64,000 bases of DNA from Porphyrobacter sp. AAP82 (GTDB taxonomy: Bacteria; Pseudomonadota; Alphaproteobacteria; Sphingomonadales; Sphingomonadaceae), in contig NZ_ANFX01000013.1 in assembly GCF_000331285.1 (NCBI RefSeq), forward strand, positions 148,581 through 212,580. The letters run 5' to 3'. Positions 55,829-64,000 of the stretch are shown here, piece by piece. How positions within the stretch are numbered: position 1 is the first letter of the stretch; each line of letters opens with the position of its first letter. Position numbers and translations under genes: made by a program. The notes below the pieces were generated by a model that was given only the letters and a program-made list of their open reading frames with translations, was not told where the DNA came from and searched no databases.

Positions 55829-56707
55829 CTATTTCAGCAGATCCAGCGCAATCGCCCGCACATCGGCGCCCATGTCGGGGCGCGACAGGGCGATGGCCAG
55901 CGTCGCCTCGACAAAGCCGACCTTGCTGCCGCAATCGTAGCGCGCGCCGTCGAAGGTGACGGCGTGGAAGGCTTGCGTGCCGATCATCTTCGCCATCGCG
56001 TCGGTCAGCTGGATCTCGCCCCCTGCGCCCTTGCCCTGGTTTTCCAGCACCCGCATCACTTCGGGCTGGAGGATATAGCGGCCCGAGACGATCTTGTTGG
56101 ACGGGGCCTCGGCCACAGGGGGCTTCTCGACGAGGCCCTTCACTTCGGTCAGCGCGCCGTTCACCGCGCCCGGATCGATCACGCCATAGGACGACACCTG
56201 CTCCATCGGCACTTCGAGCACCGAGATGAGGTTGCCGCCGACCTGCTCGTAAGCCTCGACCATCTGCTTCATGCAGCCGGTGCCGCCGTCCTTCGCGACC
56301 ATCAGCTCGTCGGGCAGGAAGATCGCGAAGGGCTCGTCGCCCACGATCGCGCGCGCGCACCAGATCGCATGGCCGAGGCCCAGGGGCACCTGCTGGCGCA
56401 CCGCGATCACGTCGCCCGGCGTCGCACGGGTCGGATCGAGCACCGACAGGTCCTTGCCGCGCTCGGACATGGTCTTTTCAAGCTCGAAGGCGATGTCGAA
56501 ATGCTCGACGATCCCCGTCTTGCCGCGCCCGGTGACGAAGATCATCTGCTCGATCCCCGCCTCGCGCGCCTCGTCGACCGCGTACTGGATCAGCGGGCGG
56601 TCCACCACCGGCAGCAGTTCCTTGGGCACCACCTTGGTTGCGGGCAGGAAGCGCGTGCCGAGACCGGCGACGGGGAAGACGGCTTTACGGATCGGCTTGG
56701 AGGACAT
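55829..56707 (-). CDS. galU: UTP-glucose-1-phosphate uridylyltransferase
   Basis: A 292-residue nucleotidyltransferase making UDP-glucose for polysaccharides and glycolipids. Signature [23 protein letters not shown] near 9-31, [23 protein letters not shown] near 105, IFLPDELMV near 127 and [10 protein letters not shown] near 226. Length is typical. The ATG at 56707 gives the standard start; it diverges from murA. Confidence 0.96.
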   Translation of the reverse strand: MSSKPIRKAVFPVAGLGTRFLPATKVVPKELLPVVDRPLIQYAVDEAREAGIEQMIFVTGRGKTGIVEHFDIAFELEKTMSERGKDLSVLDPTRATPGDVIAVRQQVPLGLGHAIWCARAIVGDEPFAIFLPDELMVAKDGGTGCMKQMVEAYEQVGGNLISVLEVPMEQVSSYGVIDPGAVNGALTEVKGLVEKPPVAEAPSNKIVSGRYILQPEVMRVLENQGKGAGGEIQLTDAMAKMIGTQAFHAVTFDGARYDCGSKVGFVEATLAIALSRPDMGADVRAIALDLLK

Positions 56708-56870
56708 CAGACACCTTCGGCTGGTCAACAGGTGGAACGCATGCGTCCGTCGCGTGGCTCCGTGCCTTGAGCCACAACGCAGGTCAATGATTGTTCGGAA
56801 TCGTCACCCATGCGGCCCCTCGCGCGCGTGCGAGTTGCACCAAAGGCACTTTTCGCTAAGGCGGATTCCC

Positions 56871-58151
<1,281 letters not shown>

Positions 58152-58284
58152 CGCCTGGCCTTGTGCTGGCCTGCAAATCGCCCCAGCACGACCTTCCGGT
58201 GCTCACGACCTTGAAGGTCGCCGCGCGCCGGGTGCTGCGCTGGCACGATTTTCGGCGAAGCCCAAGCCCAAGCTGCGTTGCGCT
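58152..58284. repeat. Palindrome-rich intergenic region after murA
   Basis: Two hairpins occur: GTGCTGG and CCAGCAC at 58163-58169 and 58183-58189, and a perfect palindrome GACCTTGAAGGTC at 58207-58219. On the minus side the RHH gene ends here, so this convergent gap may carry a bidirectional transcription stop. No T-run is visible and I could not link it to the other repeat family. Confidence 0.45.
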
Positions 58285-58515
58285 TTACGGTTGATTGACC
58301 ACCAGCCACACCCGGATCGCGCTGGCGAGGCCCGGGGGCGTCGGCGATTTGATCCGCTCGGCATCGATGCGGGCGACCAGCGCGGCGACCGCCAGCCCTT
58401 CGCGCGCGGCGGCGGCTTTGAGCATGTCCCAGAACAGCGGTTCGAGGCTGATCGAGGTCTGGTGACCCGCGATGGCGAGCGAGCGCTTGACCGGGGGGTG
58501 ATAGGGCGACGTCAT
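58285..58515 (-). CDS. Small ribbon-helix-helix domain protein
   Basis: A 76-residue protein. SPYHPPVKRSLAIAGHQTSI starts like the RHH_4 family, then LEPLFWDMLKAAAAREGLAVAALVARIDAERI, a ribbon-helix-helix-like body. Members are short DNA-binding proteins or small cofactors of unknown targets common in alphaproteobacteria. The ATG at 58515 gives the standard start. It lies 80 bases downstream of another hypothetical gene. Confidence 0.82.
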   Translation of the reverse strand: MTSPYHPPVKRSLAIAGHQTSISLEPLFWDMLKAAAAREGLAVAALVARIDAERIKSPTPPGLASAIRVWLVVNQP

Positions 58516-58595
58516 CCGCGCCCTGTTAGCAGCTATTTGTGGTCGCATCGCTACTTGCAGAAAACCGGTTCCCGCTTTTCTGCGCGATGCTCCGG

Positions 58596-59108
58596 TCAGG
58601 CCGCTTCGAAGTCGTCCACATATTCGGGGAGGAACACCGGCTCGCGCTCGGACCAGCCGGGCGCGGTGGCGGCGGCTTCGCTCAGCGATTGGAGCAGCAG
58701 CTTGCGGCGCTCCGGGCGGATCACCGGCAGCGCGCTCGCGGCGCAGAAGGCGGCCGGGAGATAGGGCCGCACCGCCGCGCCCAAGAGGCGTTCGTAGAGG
58801 AAGCGGAAGGCGGAAAAGCTCGCCAGCCGCTCCTGTTCGAGATCGAAGGCGGCAAGGCGCACCAACTTGCCGAGGAAGCGCTCGACCTCATAGGGCGTGC
58901 CGTCCTCGGGGATCAGCCCGCGCAGGCTCTTCAAATCCTGATAGGCGACATATTGGCGGCGGATCGCGGTGTTCTCGCTTTCCGAGCGGCCCCAGCGGCG
59001 GAAAGCGTCGGTCCGGGCGAGACCGATATCGAGGCTGCGCTTGATGTAGCGCTGCTCGGCAGGGGCGAACCCTGCAAATTCCCGCATCTCGGCAATCGGC
59101 ATCATCAT
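58596..59108 (-). CDS. Hypothetical protein
   Basis: A 170-residue, helix-rich cytoplasmic protein of unrecognised family, with segments YIKRSLDIGLARTDAFRRWGRS, VERFLGKLVRLAAFDLEQERLAS and LPEYVDDFEAA. The start is the first of three successive ATGs, placed 7 bases after AAGGAGA. No membrane span or signal. Spacing suggests its own promoter, while the region upstream holds palindromic repeat copy 5. Confidence 0.75.
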   Translation of the reverse strand: MMMPIAEMREFAGFAPAEQRYIKRSLDIGLARTDAFRRWGRSESENTAIRRQYVAYQDLKSLRGLIPEDGTPYEVERFLGKLVRLAAFDLEQERLASFSAFRFLYERLLGAAVRPYLPAAFCAASALPVIRPERRKLLLQSLSEAAATAPGWSEREPVFLPEYVDDFEAA

Positions 59109-59177
59109 GGCGCGTCTCCTTCGGACAGGGAGAACGTCGCAGGACATGGTTAATTTAAGGTTAGGTAGAGTTCTTGT

Positions 59178-59310
59178 TGTCCGCAGCCCCTCCGGGCTGC
59201 GAAATCCTCGCTCACACGGCCTGAAGGTCGGGTGACCCGCCTGCGGCGGTTCAGCTTCGCTTCCGCTGCGGGCGGCCGTTCGGCCTTGCGGCTGCGGCGC
59301 AGCCGTTACA
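59178..59310 (+). repeat. Palindromic repeat block, copy 5 (head only similar)
   Basis: A head hairpin CGCAGCCC (59182-59189) and GGGCTGCG (59194-59201) around CTCC is followed within a few bases by TCCTCGCTC, the same layout as copies 1, 3 and 4 though with a third stem sequence. The rest is a GC-rich mixture of short palindromes (GGCCGTTCGGCC at 59273-59284). It lies between a hypothetical gene and thiSG. Confidence 0.5.
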
Positions 59311-59329
59311 GCGCCATACGCGAGGTGGG

Positions 59330-60310
59330 TTAGATCAATCCCGCCAATGGCGAGGACGGGTCCGCATACATCCGCCGCGCCATGCGACCCGCCAGATAGG
59401 CTTCGCGCCCGGCCTCGACCGCCAGCTTCATCGCGCGGGCCATGCGGATCGGGTCTTTCGCCTCGGCGATGGCGGTGTTCATCAGGATGCCATCGCAGCC
59501 CAGTTCCATGCCGACCGCCGCGTCGGACGCCGTGCCGACCCCTGCATCGACCAGCACCGGCACCTTCGCGCCTTCCACGATGAGCCGGATCGTGACGCGG
59601 TTCTGGATGCCGAGCCCCGAGCCGATCGGCGCGCCCAGCGGCATGATCGCCACCGCGCCCGCGTCTTCCAACTGCTTGGCTGCAATCGGATCGTCGGCGC
59701 AGTAGACCATCGGCAGAAAGCCCTCCTTGGCCAGCACTTCAGTGGCTTTCAGGGTCTCGCGCATGTCGGGGTAGAGCGTGCGCGCCTCGCCCAGCACCTC
59801 GAGCTTCACGAGATCCCAGCCCCCCGCCTCGCGCGCCAGCCTCAGGGTGCGCACCGCCTCGTCACCGGTGAAGCAGCCGGCGGTATTGGGGAGGTAGGTG
59901 ATTGTCTTGGGGTCGATGAAGTCGGTCAGCATCGGCGCCTTGGGATCGGAGACATTCACCCGCCGCACCGCGACCGTGACGATCTGGGCCCCGCTCGCTT
60001 CCACCGCGGCGGCGTTCTGCTCGAAGCTCTTGTACTTGCCGGTGCCGACGATCAGCCGCGAGGTGAAGCTGCGGCCCGCGACGGTCCAGGTGTCCGCGCC
60101 CGCATGATCCCCCCCGCCGACGAAGTGCACGATTTCCAGCATGTCGCCCTCGGCCAGCGCGGCTTGCCCCAATGTCGAGCGCGGCACGATTGCGCCGTTG
60201 CGCTCCACCGCGACCTTTTCGGGCACCAGTTCCAGCTCGCGCACCAGATCGGCGATGGTAGCGGCCGCCGAGCGATGGGGGGCGCCGTTCAGGGTGATGC
60301 TCTTGGTCAT
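59330..60310 (-). CDS. thiSG: Fused sulfur-carrier ThiS and thiazole synthase ThiG
   Basis: A 326-residue protein in two parts. Residues 1-67 are a ThiS/MoaD-like ubiquitin fold ending in HFVGGG; residues about 74-326 are ThiG, with [42 protein letters not shown] with the Schiff-base Lys near 170 and [17 protein letters not shown] segments, [29 protein letters not shown] near 270. ThiG makes the thiazole of thiamine from DXP; the ThiS C-terminal Gly-Gly is normally free, here it is internal. No TPP riboswitch room upstream (49 bases). Confidence 0.93.
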   Translation of the reverse strand: MTKSITLNGAPHRSAAATIADLVRELELVPEKVAVERNGAIVPRSTLGQAALAEGDMLEIVHFVGGGDHAGADTWTVAGRSFTSRLIVGTGKYKSFEQNAAAVEASGAQIVTVAVRRVNVSDPKAPMLTDFIDPKTITYLPNTAGCFTGDEAVRTLRLAREAGGWDLVKLEVLGEARTLYPDMRETLKATEVLAKEGFLPMVYCADDPIAAKQLEDAGAVAIMPLGAPIGSGLGIQNRVTIRLIVEGAKVPVLVDAGVGTASDAAVGMELGCDGILMNTAIAEAKDPIRMARAMKLAVEAGREAYLAGRMARRMYADPSSPLAGLI

Positions 60311-60359
60311 GGCGGGTGACATAGTCCCTCGCGCCCGCGAGGCAACCCGCGCGTTTTGA

Positions 60360-60749
60360 TCAGTGGGCCGCGCGCATGTTCAGCCAGTGCGCAGCCGAGA
60401 CGATGGCGACGCCCGCAAGGGTGAGCAGGAACTCGTCGGTCCCGTGCGGCACCAGCAGCGCGACGCCCATCAGTGCAAGCCCGCCGAGCGCCACCGCGAA
60501 CGGCAGCCGCCGCCCGCTGCGCAGCATGCCGCGCCCGATCGCCAGCGCGGCGACGGCCAGCGCCAGCAGCAGCCCGACGCGGTGGATGTTCTCGTCGAGC
60601 AGGAAATGCCCGCCAAGGCCCAGCGCCGAGACCACCACCAGCGTCAGCAGGCAATGCAGCGCGCACAGGCCCGCGAGCCCGATCCCGAGCTGGTCGAGTC
60701 GGCGGCGCGCGATGGTACGATTCGCAGGGGGCAGGGCATCGGGGGTCAT
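60360..60749 (-). CDS. MerC domain membrane protein
   Basis: A 129-residue protein with four hydrophobic helices ([70 protein letters not shown]). The MerC-like metal motif is ALHCL with a Cys-x-x-x-Cys pair (C25 and C29 approx.). MerC carries Hg2+ or related metals, but no mer operon is seen; many alphaproteobacterial members are thought to be Zur-linked zinc transport proteins. A zinc-type operator candidate lies 20 bases upstream. Confidence 0.85.
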   Translation of the reverse strand: MTPDALPPANRTIARRRLDQLGIGLAGLCALHCLLTLVVVSALGLGGHFLLDENIHRVGLLLALAVAALAIGRGMLRSGRRLPFAVALGGLALMGVALLVPHGTDEFLLTLAGVAIVSAAHWLNMRAAH

Positions 60750-60768
60750 GGGCTTTGGGGGCGCATGT

Positions 60769-60785
60769 ATGTTATGTTGTTACAT
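60769..60785. promoter_or_regulatory. Candidate Zur box before MerC-like gene
   Basis: ATGTTAT (60769-60775) and GTTACAT (60779-60785) form a 17-base imperfect palindrome in the divergent gap between the MerC gene and ctaA. The expected Zur half-sites are ATGTTAT and ATAACAT; the left arm is perfect, the right has two mismatches. The window also encodes a Zur-like protein (6718-7197). Confidence 0.4.
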
Positions 60786-60874
60786 AGTGCAAGGTGCACT
60801 TGCGCCTGGCGCACGGCGCTTTGCGGCGAACGGGCTTGCATGGGCGGCGGCGCGGGGACAAAGAGCGGACCGTC

Positions 60875-61948
60875 ATGGCCACCTCCGCATCCGTGTCAAA
60901 CCTCTTCCCCCCCGCCGCCGGGACCCGCGCCCGCCCGCTCGCCATCGCCCGCTGGCTTGAGGCGGTTGCGCTGCTGGTGGTGATGATCGTCGCCGTCGGC
61001 GGGATCACGCGGCTGACCGAGAGCGGGCTGTCGATCACCGAATGGAACGTGGTGAGCGGCATCCTTCCGCCCTTGAGCGAAGCGGCGTGGCAGGCCGAAT
61101 TCGCCAAATACCGTGCCACGGCCGAATTCCGCATGGAAGCGGGGCCGGCGGGCATGGACCTTGCCGCCTTCAAGTCCATCTTCTTCTGGGAATGGTTCCA
61201 CCGCCTTCTCGGGCGCCTGATCGGGCTCGCCTTCCTGTTGCCGCTTGCGGTGTTCGCGGTGCGCCGCATGATCCCGGCGGGCTACGGCTGGCGGCTCGCC
61301 GCGATGTTCGCGCTGATCTGCGGGCAGGGGGCGCTGGGGTGGTATATGGTGTCCTCGGGGATGGGGGCGAGCACTCTCACCGACGTGAGCCATTTCCGCC
61401 TCGCCGCGCACCTCCTGAACGCGCTGTTCCTGCTGGCGGGCCTGGTGTGGACCGCGCGTGACCTGCGCGCCCTCGCCCGCGATCCCGCCGCGCGGCCCGC
61501 GCCGCTGGCGATTGGCGCGGCGCTGGTGGGCGCGGTGCTGTTCGTCCAGCTGCTGCTCGGCGCCTTCGTGGCGGGCCTCAATGCCGGCCACGCGGCGAGC
61601 GACTGGCCGCTGATGAACGGGCAGCTGGTGCCCGAGGCCGATTGGTCGAACGGCGCGGGTTTCACCCTGCTCAACGATCCCTACCTGCTCCATTTCATGC
61701 ACCGCTGGTGGGCGTGGGTCGCGGTCGCCGCGCTGGTGTGGCTGGCCCGCGCCGTGCGGACCACCGCGCGGCTGGAGAGCATCCTCGTCCACACCGCCTT
61801 CGGCACGATGGTGCTGCTCGGCATCGCCACGGTGATGAGCGGCGTGTCGCTGTGGGTCGCCGCCGCGCACCAGCTGGTCGGCGCGCTGACCGTGGTTGCC
61901 GCCGCGCGGGCGATGCACGCCTACGGCACGGCGCGGCCCGCTGCATGA
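60875..61948 (+). CDS. ctaA: Heme A synthase (COX15/CtaA)
   Basis: A 357-residue membrane protein of the type II heme A synthase family, with eight helices. TLTDVSHFRLAAHLLNALFLL, HFMHRWWAWVAVA and AAAHQLVGAL carry heme-ligand His residues; FFWEWFHRLLGRLIGLAF near 112-129 and GAFVAGLNAGHAASDWPLMNG near 234-254 are the conserved blocks. It converts heme O to heme A for cytochrome aa3 oxidase. The ATG at 60875 is followed by a normal start; cutA overlaps its 3' end by 4 bases. Confidence 0.96.
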   Translation: MATSASVSNLFPPAAGTRARPLAIARWLEAVALLVVMIVAVGGITRLTESGLSITEWNVVSGILPPLSEAAWQAEFAKYRATAEFRMEAGPAGMDLAAFKSIFFWEWFHRLLGRLIGLAFLLPLAVFAVRRMIPAGYGWRLAAMFALICGQGALGWYMVSSGMGASTLTDVSHFRLAAHLLNALFLLAGLVWTARDLRALARDPAARPAPLAIGAALVGAVLFVQLLLGAFVAGLNAGHAASDWPLMNGQLVPEADWSNGAGFTLLNDPYLLHFMHRWWAWVAVAALVWLARAVRTTARLESILVHTAFGTMVLLGIATVMSGVSLWVAAAHQLVGALTVVAAARAMHAYGTARPAA

Positions 61949-62262
61949 GCGCCGCGCTGGTCTGGTGCCCTTTCCCCGACACCGACGCCGCCCGCGCCGC
62001 TGCCGACACGCTGCTCGATGAGCGGCTGATCGCCTGCGCCAACATCCTCGGGCCCATCGAGAGCCGCTTCGTGTGGGAGGGCGCGCGCGCCACCGGGAGC
62101 GAGGTCGGCGTGCTGTTCAAGACCACCGCCGAACGGCTCGATGACGTGGTGGAGCGCCTCGGCGAGCTCCATCCCTATGATACCCCCGCGATCATCGGCT
62201 GGCACGCCGATGCGGTCCATCCGGCCACTTTCGCATGGCTGGCGGGGAGCGTCCCGGACTAG
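61945..62262 (+). CDS. cutA: CutA-like divalent cation tolerance protein
   Basis: A 105-residue trimeric ferredoxin-like-fold protein: [32 protein letters not shown] with the CutA1 core, then [38 protein letters not shown]. It belongs to the family linked with copper and other metal tolerance and, in eukaryotes, acetylcholinesterase anchoring; exact role is unclear. Overlaps ctaA by 4 bases (ATGA). Confidence 0.94.
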   Translation: MSAALVWCPFPDTDAARAAADTLLDERLIACANILGPIESRFVWEGARATGSEVGVLFKTTAERLDDVVERLGELHPYDTPAIIGWHADAVHPATFAWLAGSVPD

Positions 62263-62435
62263 CGGTATTATTATACCCTATCCAGAAACGGCGCTTTTGC
62301 TTGACTTCGCGCGCCCCAAACGACATCTGCGCGCCACTTCGCTCCCCCGGCTCAGGTCAGGGCGAGCGATTCTTGTCGGCAACATTCCTGCGAGAATGCG
62401 CCGCACGGGAAAAATTCGAAACCAAGGAACATGCC

Positions 62436-62915
62436 ATGAAGGCGCTCAGCAAGCAGACCCGGTCGATCAAACCGGCCGAGGTCGAAAAGAACTGGCACAT
62501 CATCGACGCCGACGGTCTTGTCGTCGGCCGTGTTGCCTCGATCATCGCCAACATCCTGCGCGGCAAGACCAAGCCGAGCTACACCCCGCACGTCGATTGC
62601 GGCGATCACGTGATCGTCATCAATGTCGAGAAGGTGAAGTTCACCGGCAACAAGATGGGCGACAAGGTCTATTACAAGCACACTGGCCACCCGGGCGGCA
62701 TCAAGGAAACCACCCCCGCCAAGGTGCTGGGCGGCCGTTTCCCCGAGCGCGTGCTCGAAAAGGCGGTGGAACGCATGATTCCGCGCGGGCCGCTGGGCCG
62801 CCAGCAGATGAAGGCGCTGCACCTCTATGCCGGCACCGAGCATCCCCATGACGGCCAGAAGCCGCAGGTGCTCGACGTTGCTTCCATGAACCGCAAGAAC
62901 AAGGTGGCCGCATAA
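62436..62915 (+). CDS. rplM: 50S ribosomal protein L13
   Basis: A 159-residue large-subunit protein. [48 protein letters not shown] conserved opening appears in pieces, followed by [16 protein letters not shown] and [20 protein letters not shown]. Shine-Dalgarno AAGGAA lies 6 bases before the chosen ATG at 62436, though an ATG 5 bases earlier exists out of frame. Forms an operon with rpsI, whose ATG overlaps its TAA by one base. Confidence 0.98.
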   Translation: MKALSKQTRSIKPAEVEKNWHIIDADGLVVGRVASIIANILRGKTKPSYTPHVDCGDHVIVINVEKVKFTGNKMGDKVYYKHTGHPGGIKETTPAKVLGGRFPERVLEKAVERMIPRGPLGRQQMKALHLYAGTEHPHDGQKPQVLDVASMNRKNKVAA

Positions 62916-63430
62916 TGGCTGACGAAACCACGACCGTCTCGGATCTCGCCGATCTGAAGGACATCGCCGCGAGCGTGCCGCAGGGTGACGCTGCCGAAAT
63001 CGCCCGCGTCGCCGCCCCGCTGCGCGAGCGCGAGATCGACGCGCAGGGCCGCGCCTACGCCACCGGCCGCCGCAAGGACGCGGTCGCCCGCGTGTGGGTC
63101 AAGCCCGGCACCGGCAAGATCATCGTCAACGGCCGCGACCAGGAAGTGTACTTCGCGCGTCCGACCCTGCGTCTGGTGATCAACCAGCCCTTCGGCATCA
63201 CCGACCGCACCGGCCAGTACGATGTCATCGCCACCGTGCGCGGCGGCGGGCTGTCGGGCCAGGCGGGCGCCGTCAAGCACGGCATCGCCCAGGCGCTCAC
63301 CAAGTACGAGCCCGAGCTGCGCACCACCGTCAAGGCGGCCGGCTTCCTCACCCGCGACAGCCGCGTGGTCGAGCGCAAGAAGTACGGCAAGGCCAAGGCC
63401 CGCCGCAGCTTCCAGTTCTCGAAGCGCTAA
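62915..63430 (+). CDS. rpsI: 30S ribosomal protein S9
   Basis: A 171-residue small-subunit protein; the normal bacterial S9 is about 130 residues, and the extra roughly 40 N-terminal residues are characteristic of alphaproteobacteria. The conserved body is [63 protein letters not shown] and the tail RRSFQFSKR, which reaches the P-site tRNA. The segment beyond its stop repeats the tail-coding DNA in frame (63413-63496). Confidence 0.98.
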   Translation: MADETTTVSDLADLKDIAASVPQGDAAEIARVAAPLREREIDAQGRAYATGRRKDAVARVWVKPGTGKIIVNGRDQEVYFARPTLRLVINQPFGITDRTGQYDVIATVRGGGLSGQAGAVKHGIAQALTKYEPELRTTVKAAGFLTRDSRVVERKKYGKAKARRSFQFSKR

Positions 63431-63496
63431 TCGCGCTTCCGGGGGCAGTTCTCGAAGCGCCAGTCGCGCTTCCGGGGGCAGTTCTCGAAGCGCTAA
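63413..63496 (+). repeat. In-frame 33-base tandem repeat over the rpsI 3' end
   Basis: The unit begins CAGTTCTCGAAGCGC and ends CGCGCTTCCGGGGG. Copies start at 63413, 63446 and 63479 (the third has 18 bases). All keep the rpsI frame (33 = 11 codons): copy 1 codes QFSKR, stop, SRFRG; copy 2 codes QFSKRQSRFRG, with CAG where copy 1 has TAA; copy 3 codes QFSKR and stop. Read-through of the first stop would give a 22-residue longer S9 with the same C-terminal end. Confidence 0.9.
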
Positions 63497-63519
63497 GGCT
63501 CGGCCTTACCGAATACAGG

Positions 63520-63552
63520 AAGGGCGGCCCCCGCAAGGGAGCCGCCCTTTTT
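63520..63552 (+). terminator. Rho-independent terminator of the rplM-rpsI operon
   Basis: AAGGGCGGC (63520-63528) and GCCGCCCTT (63541-63549) pair perfectly, a 12-base loop lies between them, and a run of five T ends at 63552. Confidence 0.93.
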
Positions 63553-63572
63553 CATGCGCACCGCCCCGGGAA

Positions 63573-63764
63573 CTAGCGTTGCAACGGCGACAGCGCGAAG
63601 AACAGCCCGGTGCCCGACAGAAACAGCGGCCACGACCAGAACATCCGCACATCGCCCAGCGAAACCATATGGATCGCCAAGGGCCCCGCGCTGGTGCCCT
63701 GCGATCCGATCACCACCGCAATCACCGCCGATACGATTGCGCCGAAGATCACCGATTTGATCAC
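63573..63764 (-). CDS. Small membrane protein
   Basis: A 63-residue protein with two helices (IKSVIFGAIVSAVIAVVIGS and MFWSWPLFLSGTGLFFAL). The GTG at 63764 is preferred: AAAGGTGAGG lies 4-12 bases before it; a GTG at 63794 would add ten residues. Family unknown. It faces the terminator of rpsI across about 20 bases. Confidence 0.6.
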   Translation of the reverse strand: MIKSVIFGAIVSAVIAVVIGSQGTSAGPLAIHMVSLGDVRMFWSWPLFLSGTGLFFALSPLQR

Positions 63765-63964
63765 GTTCCTCACCTTTCCCCGTGGAGCGCGCACCCTTGC
63801 GGACGTCGCGGAGTGAACGGTGCGGCCACGCGTGAAGGGCGATCGGGTATATGCCGTCCTCGCGTGCCCGCAGCGGCATTTTCACCAATTAAGTCTTAAA
63901 GGGGGCGATAGAGGAAAGGTTAAGCCCGAACCGCGTATGTTTACCTAGGCGCGCGCGCCCCGCC

Positions 63965-64000
63965 TCAGGCGGCGGGCTCGGCCGGGGCGGGGATCAGCCG
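63965..64000 (-). CDS. C-terminal end of an unidentified protein (partial)
   Basis: The last 36 bases contain, on the minus strand, an open frame ending in TGA at 63967-63965 with the tail RLIPAPAEPAA, a typical low-complexity protein end. The gene continues beyond the window. Between it and the small membrane gene lies about 200 bases without coding signal, containing a TTAAG-CTTAA palindrome at 63889-63899. Confidence 0.35.
   Translation of the reverse strand, partial: RLIPAPAEPAA

Noticed and set aside
60311..60359. TPP riboswitch upstream of thiSG
   Set aside because: Only 49 bases separate the gene from its neighbour and no THI-box-like sequence is visible there.
63885..63925. CtrA-like TTAA sites
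   Set aside because: TTAAG-T-CTTAA is a palindrome but spacing is 3, not 7, between TTAA elements; a lone TTAA at 63917 is insufficient.

Overview
The window reads as one continuous stretch of chromosome from a high-GC alphaproteobacterium. Gene content and protein style point to Sphingomonadales, most likely the Erythrobacteraceae (Erythrobacter/Porphyrobacter-like); this is inferred from recognition and was not searched. Supporting signs are the long N-terminal extension of ribosomal protein S9, the fused ThiS-ThiG protein, an alkane-type CYP153 cytochrome P450, a 180-kDa-class NAD-glutamate dehydrogenase, several NnrU, MerC, DUF2141 and DUF1223 proteins typical of sphingomonads, and dispersed GC-rich palindromic intergenic repeats. 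I see no insertion sequence, prophage, CRISPR array or base-composition island. Genes are tightly packed with many ATGA, TGATG or CTAG overlaps, and nearly all long antisense open frames are high-GC shadows.

Layout. 1-5.4 kb: end of an unknown gene, a DUF2141 protein, then rpe, a heparinase-like protein and purH in an apparent operon. 5.7-9.9 kb: a small protein with exported MsrA, a Fur/Zur-type regulator with a His-rich N-terminus, dxs and a membrane protein. 9.9-18.3 kb: MlaA-like protein, crotonase, then a leftward run of POT peptide transporter, two paired secreted amidohydrolases, FKBP isomerase and NnrU, with a GntR regulator diverging from the transporter. 18.5-23.7 kb: ihfB, a repeat pair, CPA2 antiporter, tRNA-Leu(TAA), PilZ protein, exported MsrB and CYP153. 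23.9-33.4 kb: Na+-type ABC exporter, queG, a ferredoxin-reductase-like flavoprotein and the giant glutamate dehydrogenase. 33.5-40.5 kb: a luciferase-like monooxygenase, a TPR protein, hydrolases, a PhoD phosphatase, and a small membrane protein/XRE regulator operon. 40.6-47.7 kb: a threonine-rich leader peptide and thrS, then small membrane proteins, TauE/SafE, DUF1223, agmatine deiminase and an M28 peptidase. 47.8-55.8 kb: glnE, a 1-Cys peroxiredoxin, DUF455, an M23 peptidase, and an acyl-CoA ligase/P450 operon. 55.8-64 kb: galU, murA, RHH protein, thiSG, MerC, ctaA, cutA, rplM, rpsI and the end of another gene.

How the genes work together. Most are housekeeping (isoprenoid, purine, thiamine, heme A, queuosine, cell wall, translation, nitrogen control) plus envelope functions. 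Methionine-sulfoxide repair appears split into two exported enzymes, MsrA and MsrB, about 15 kb apart. Two P450s, a flavoprotein reductase, an acyl-CoA ligase and a crotonase suggest oxidation of hydrophobic substrates, although no ferredoxin partner lies in the window.

The best candidates for something undescribed are regulatory. (1) An apparently leaderless 24-codon ORF with seven Thr codons sits 129 nt before thrS and is followed by mutually exclusive hairpins, which fits Thr-tRNA attenuation of threonyl-tRNA synthetase. (2) A long hairpin buries the Shine-Dalgarno of an amidohydrolase downstream of a peptide transporter. (3) A dispersed repeat family has hairpin heads that differ in sequence but stay paired. 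(4) An in-frame 33-bp tandem repeat of the rpsI tail overlaps the stop codon.
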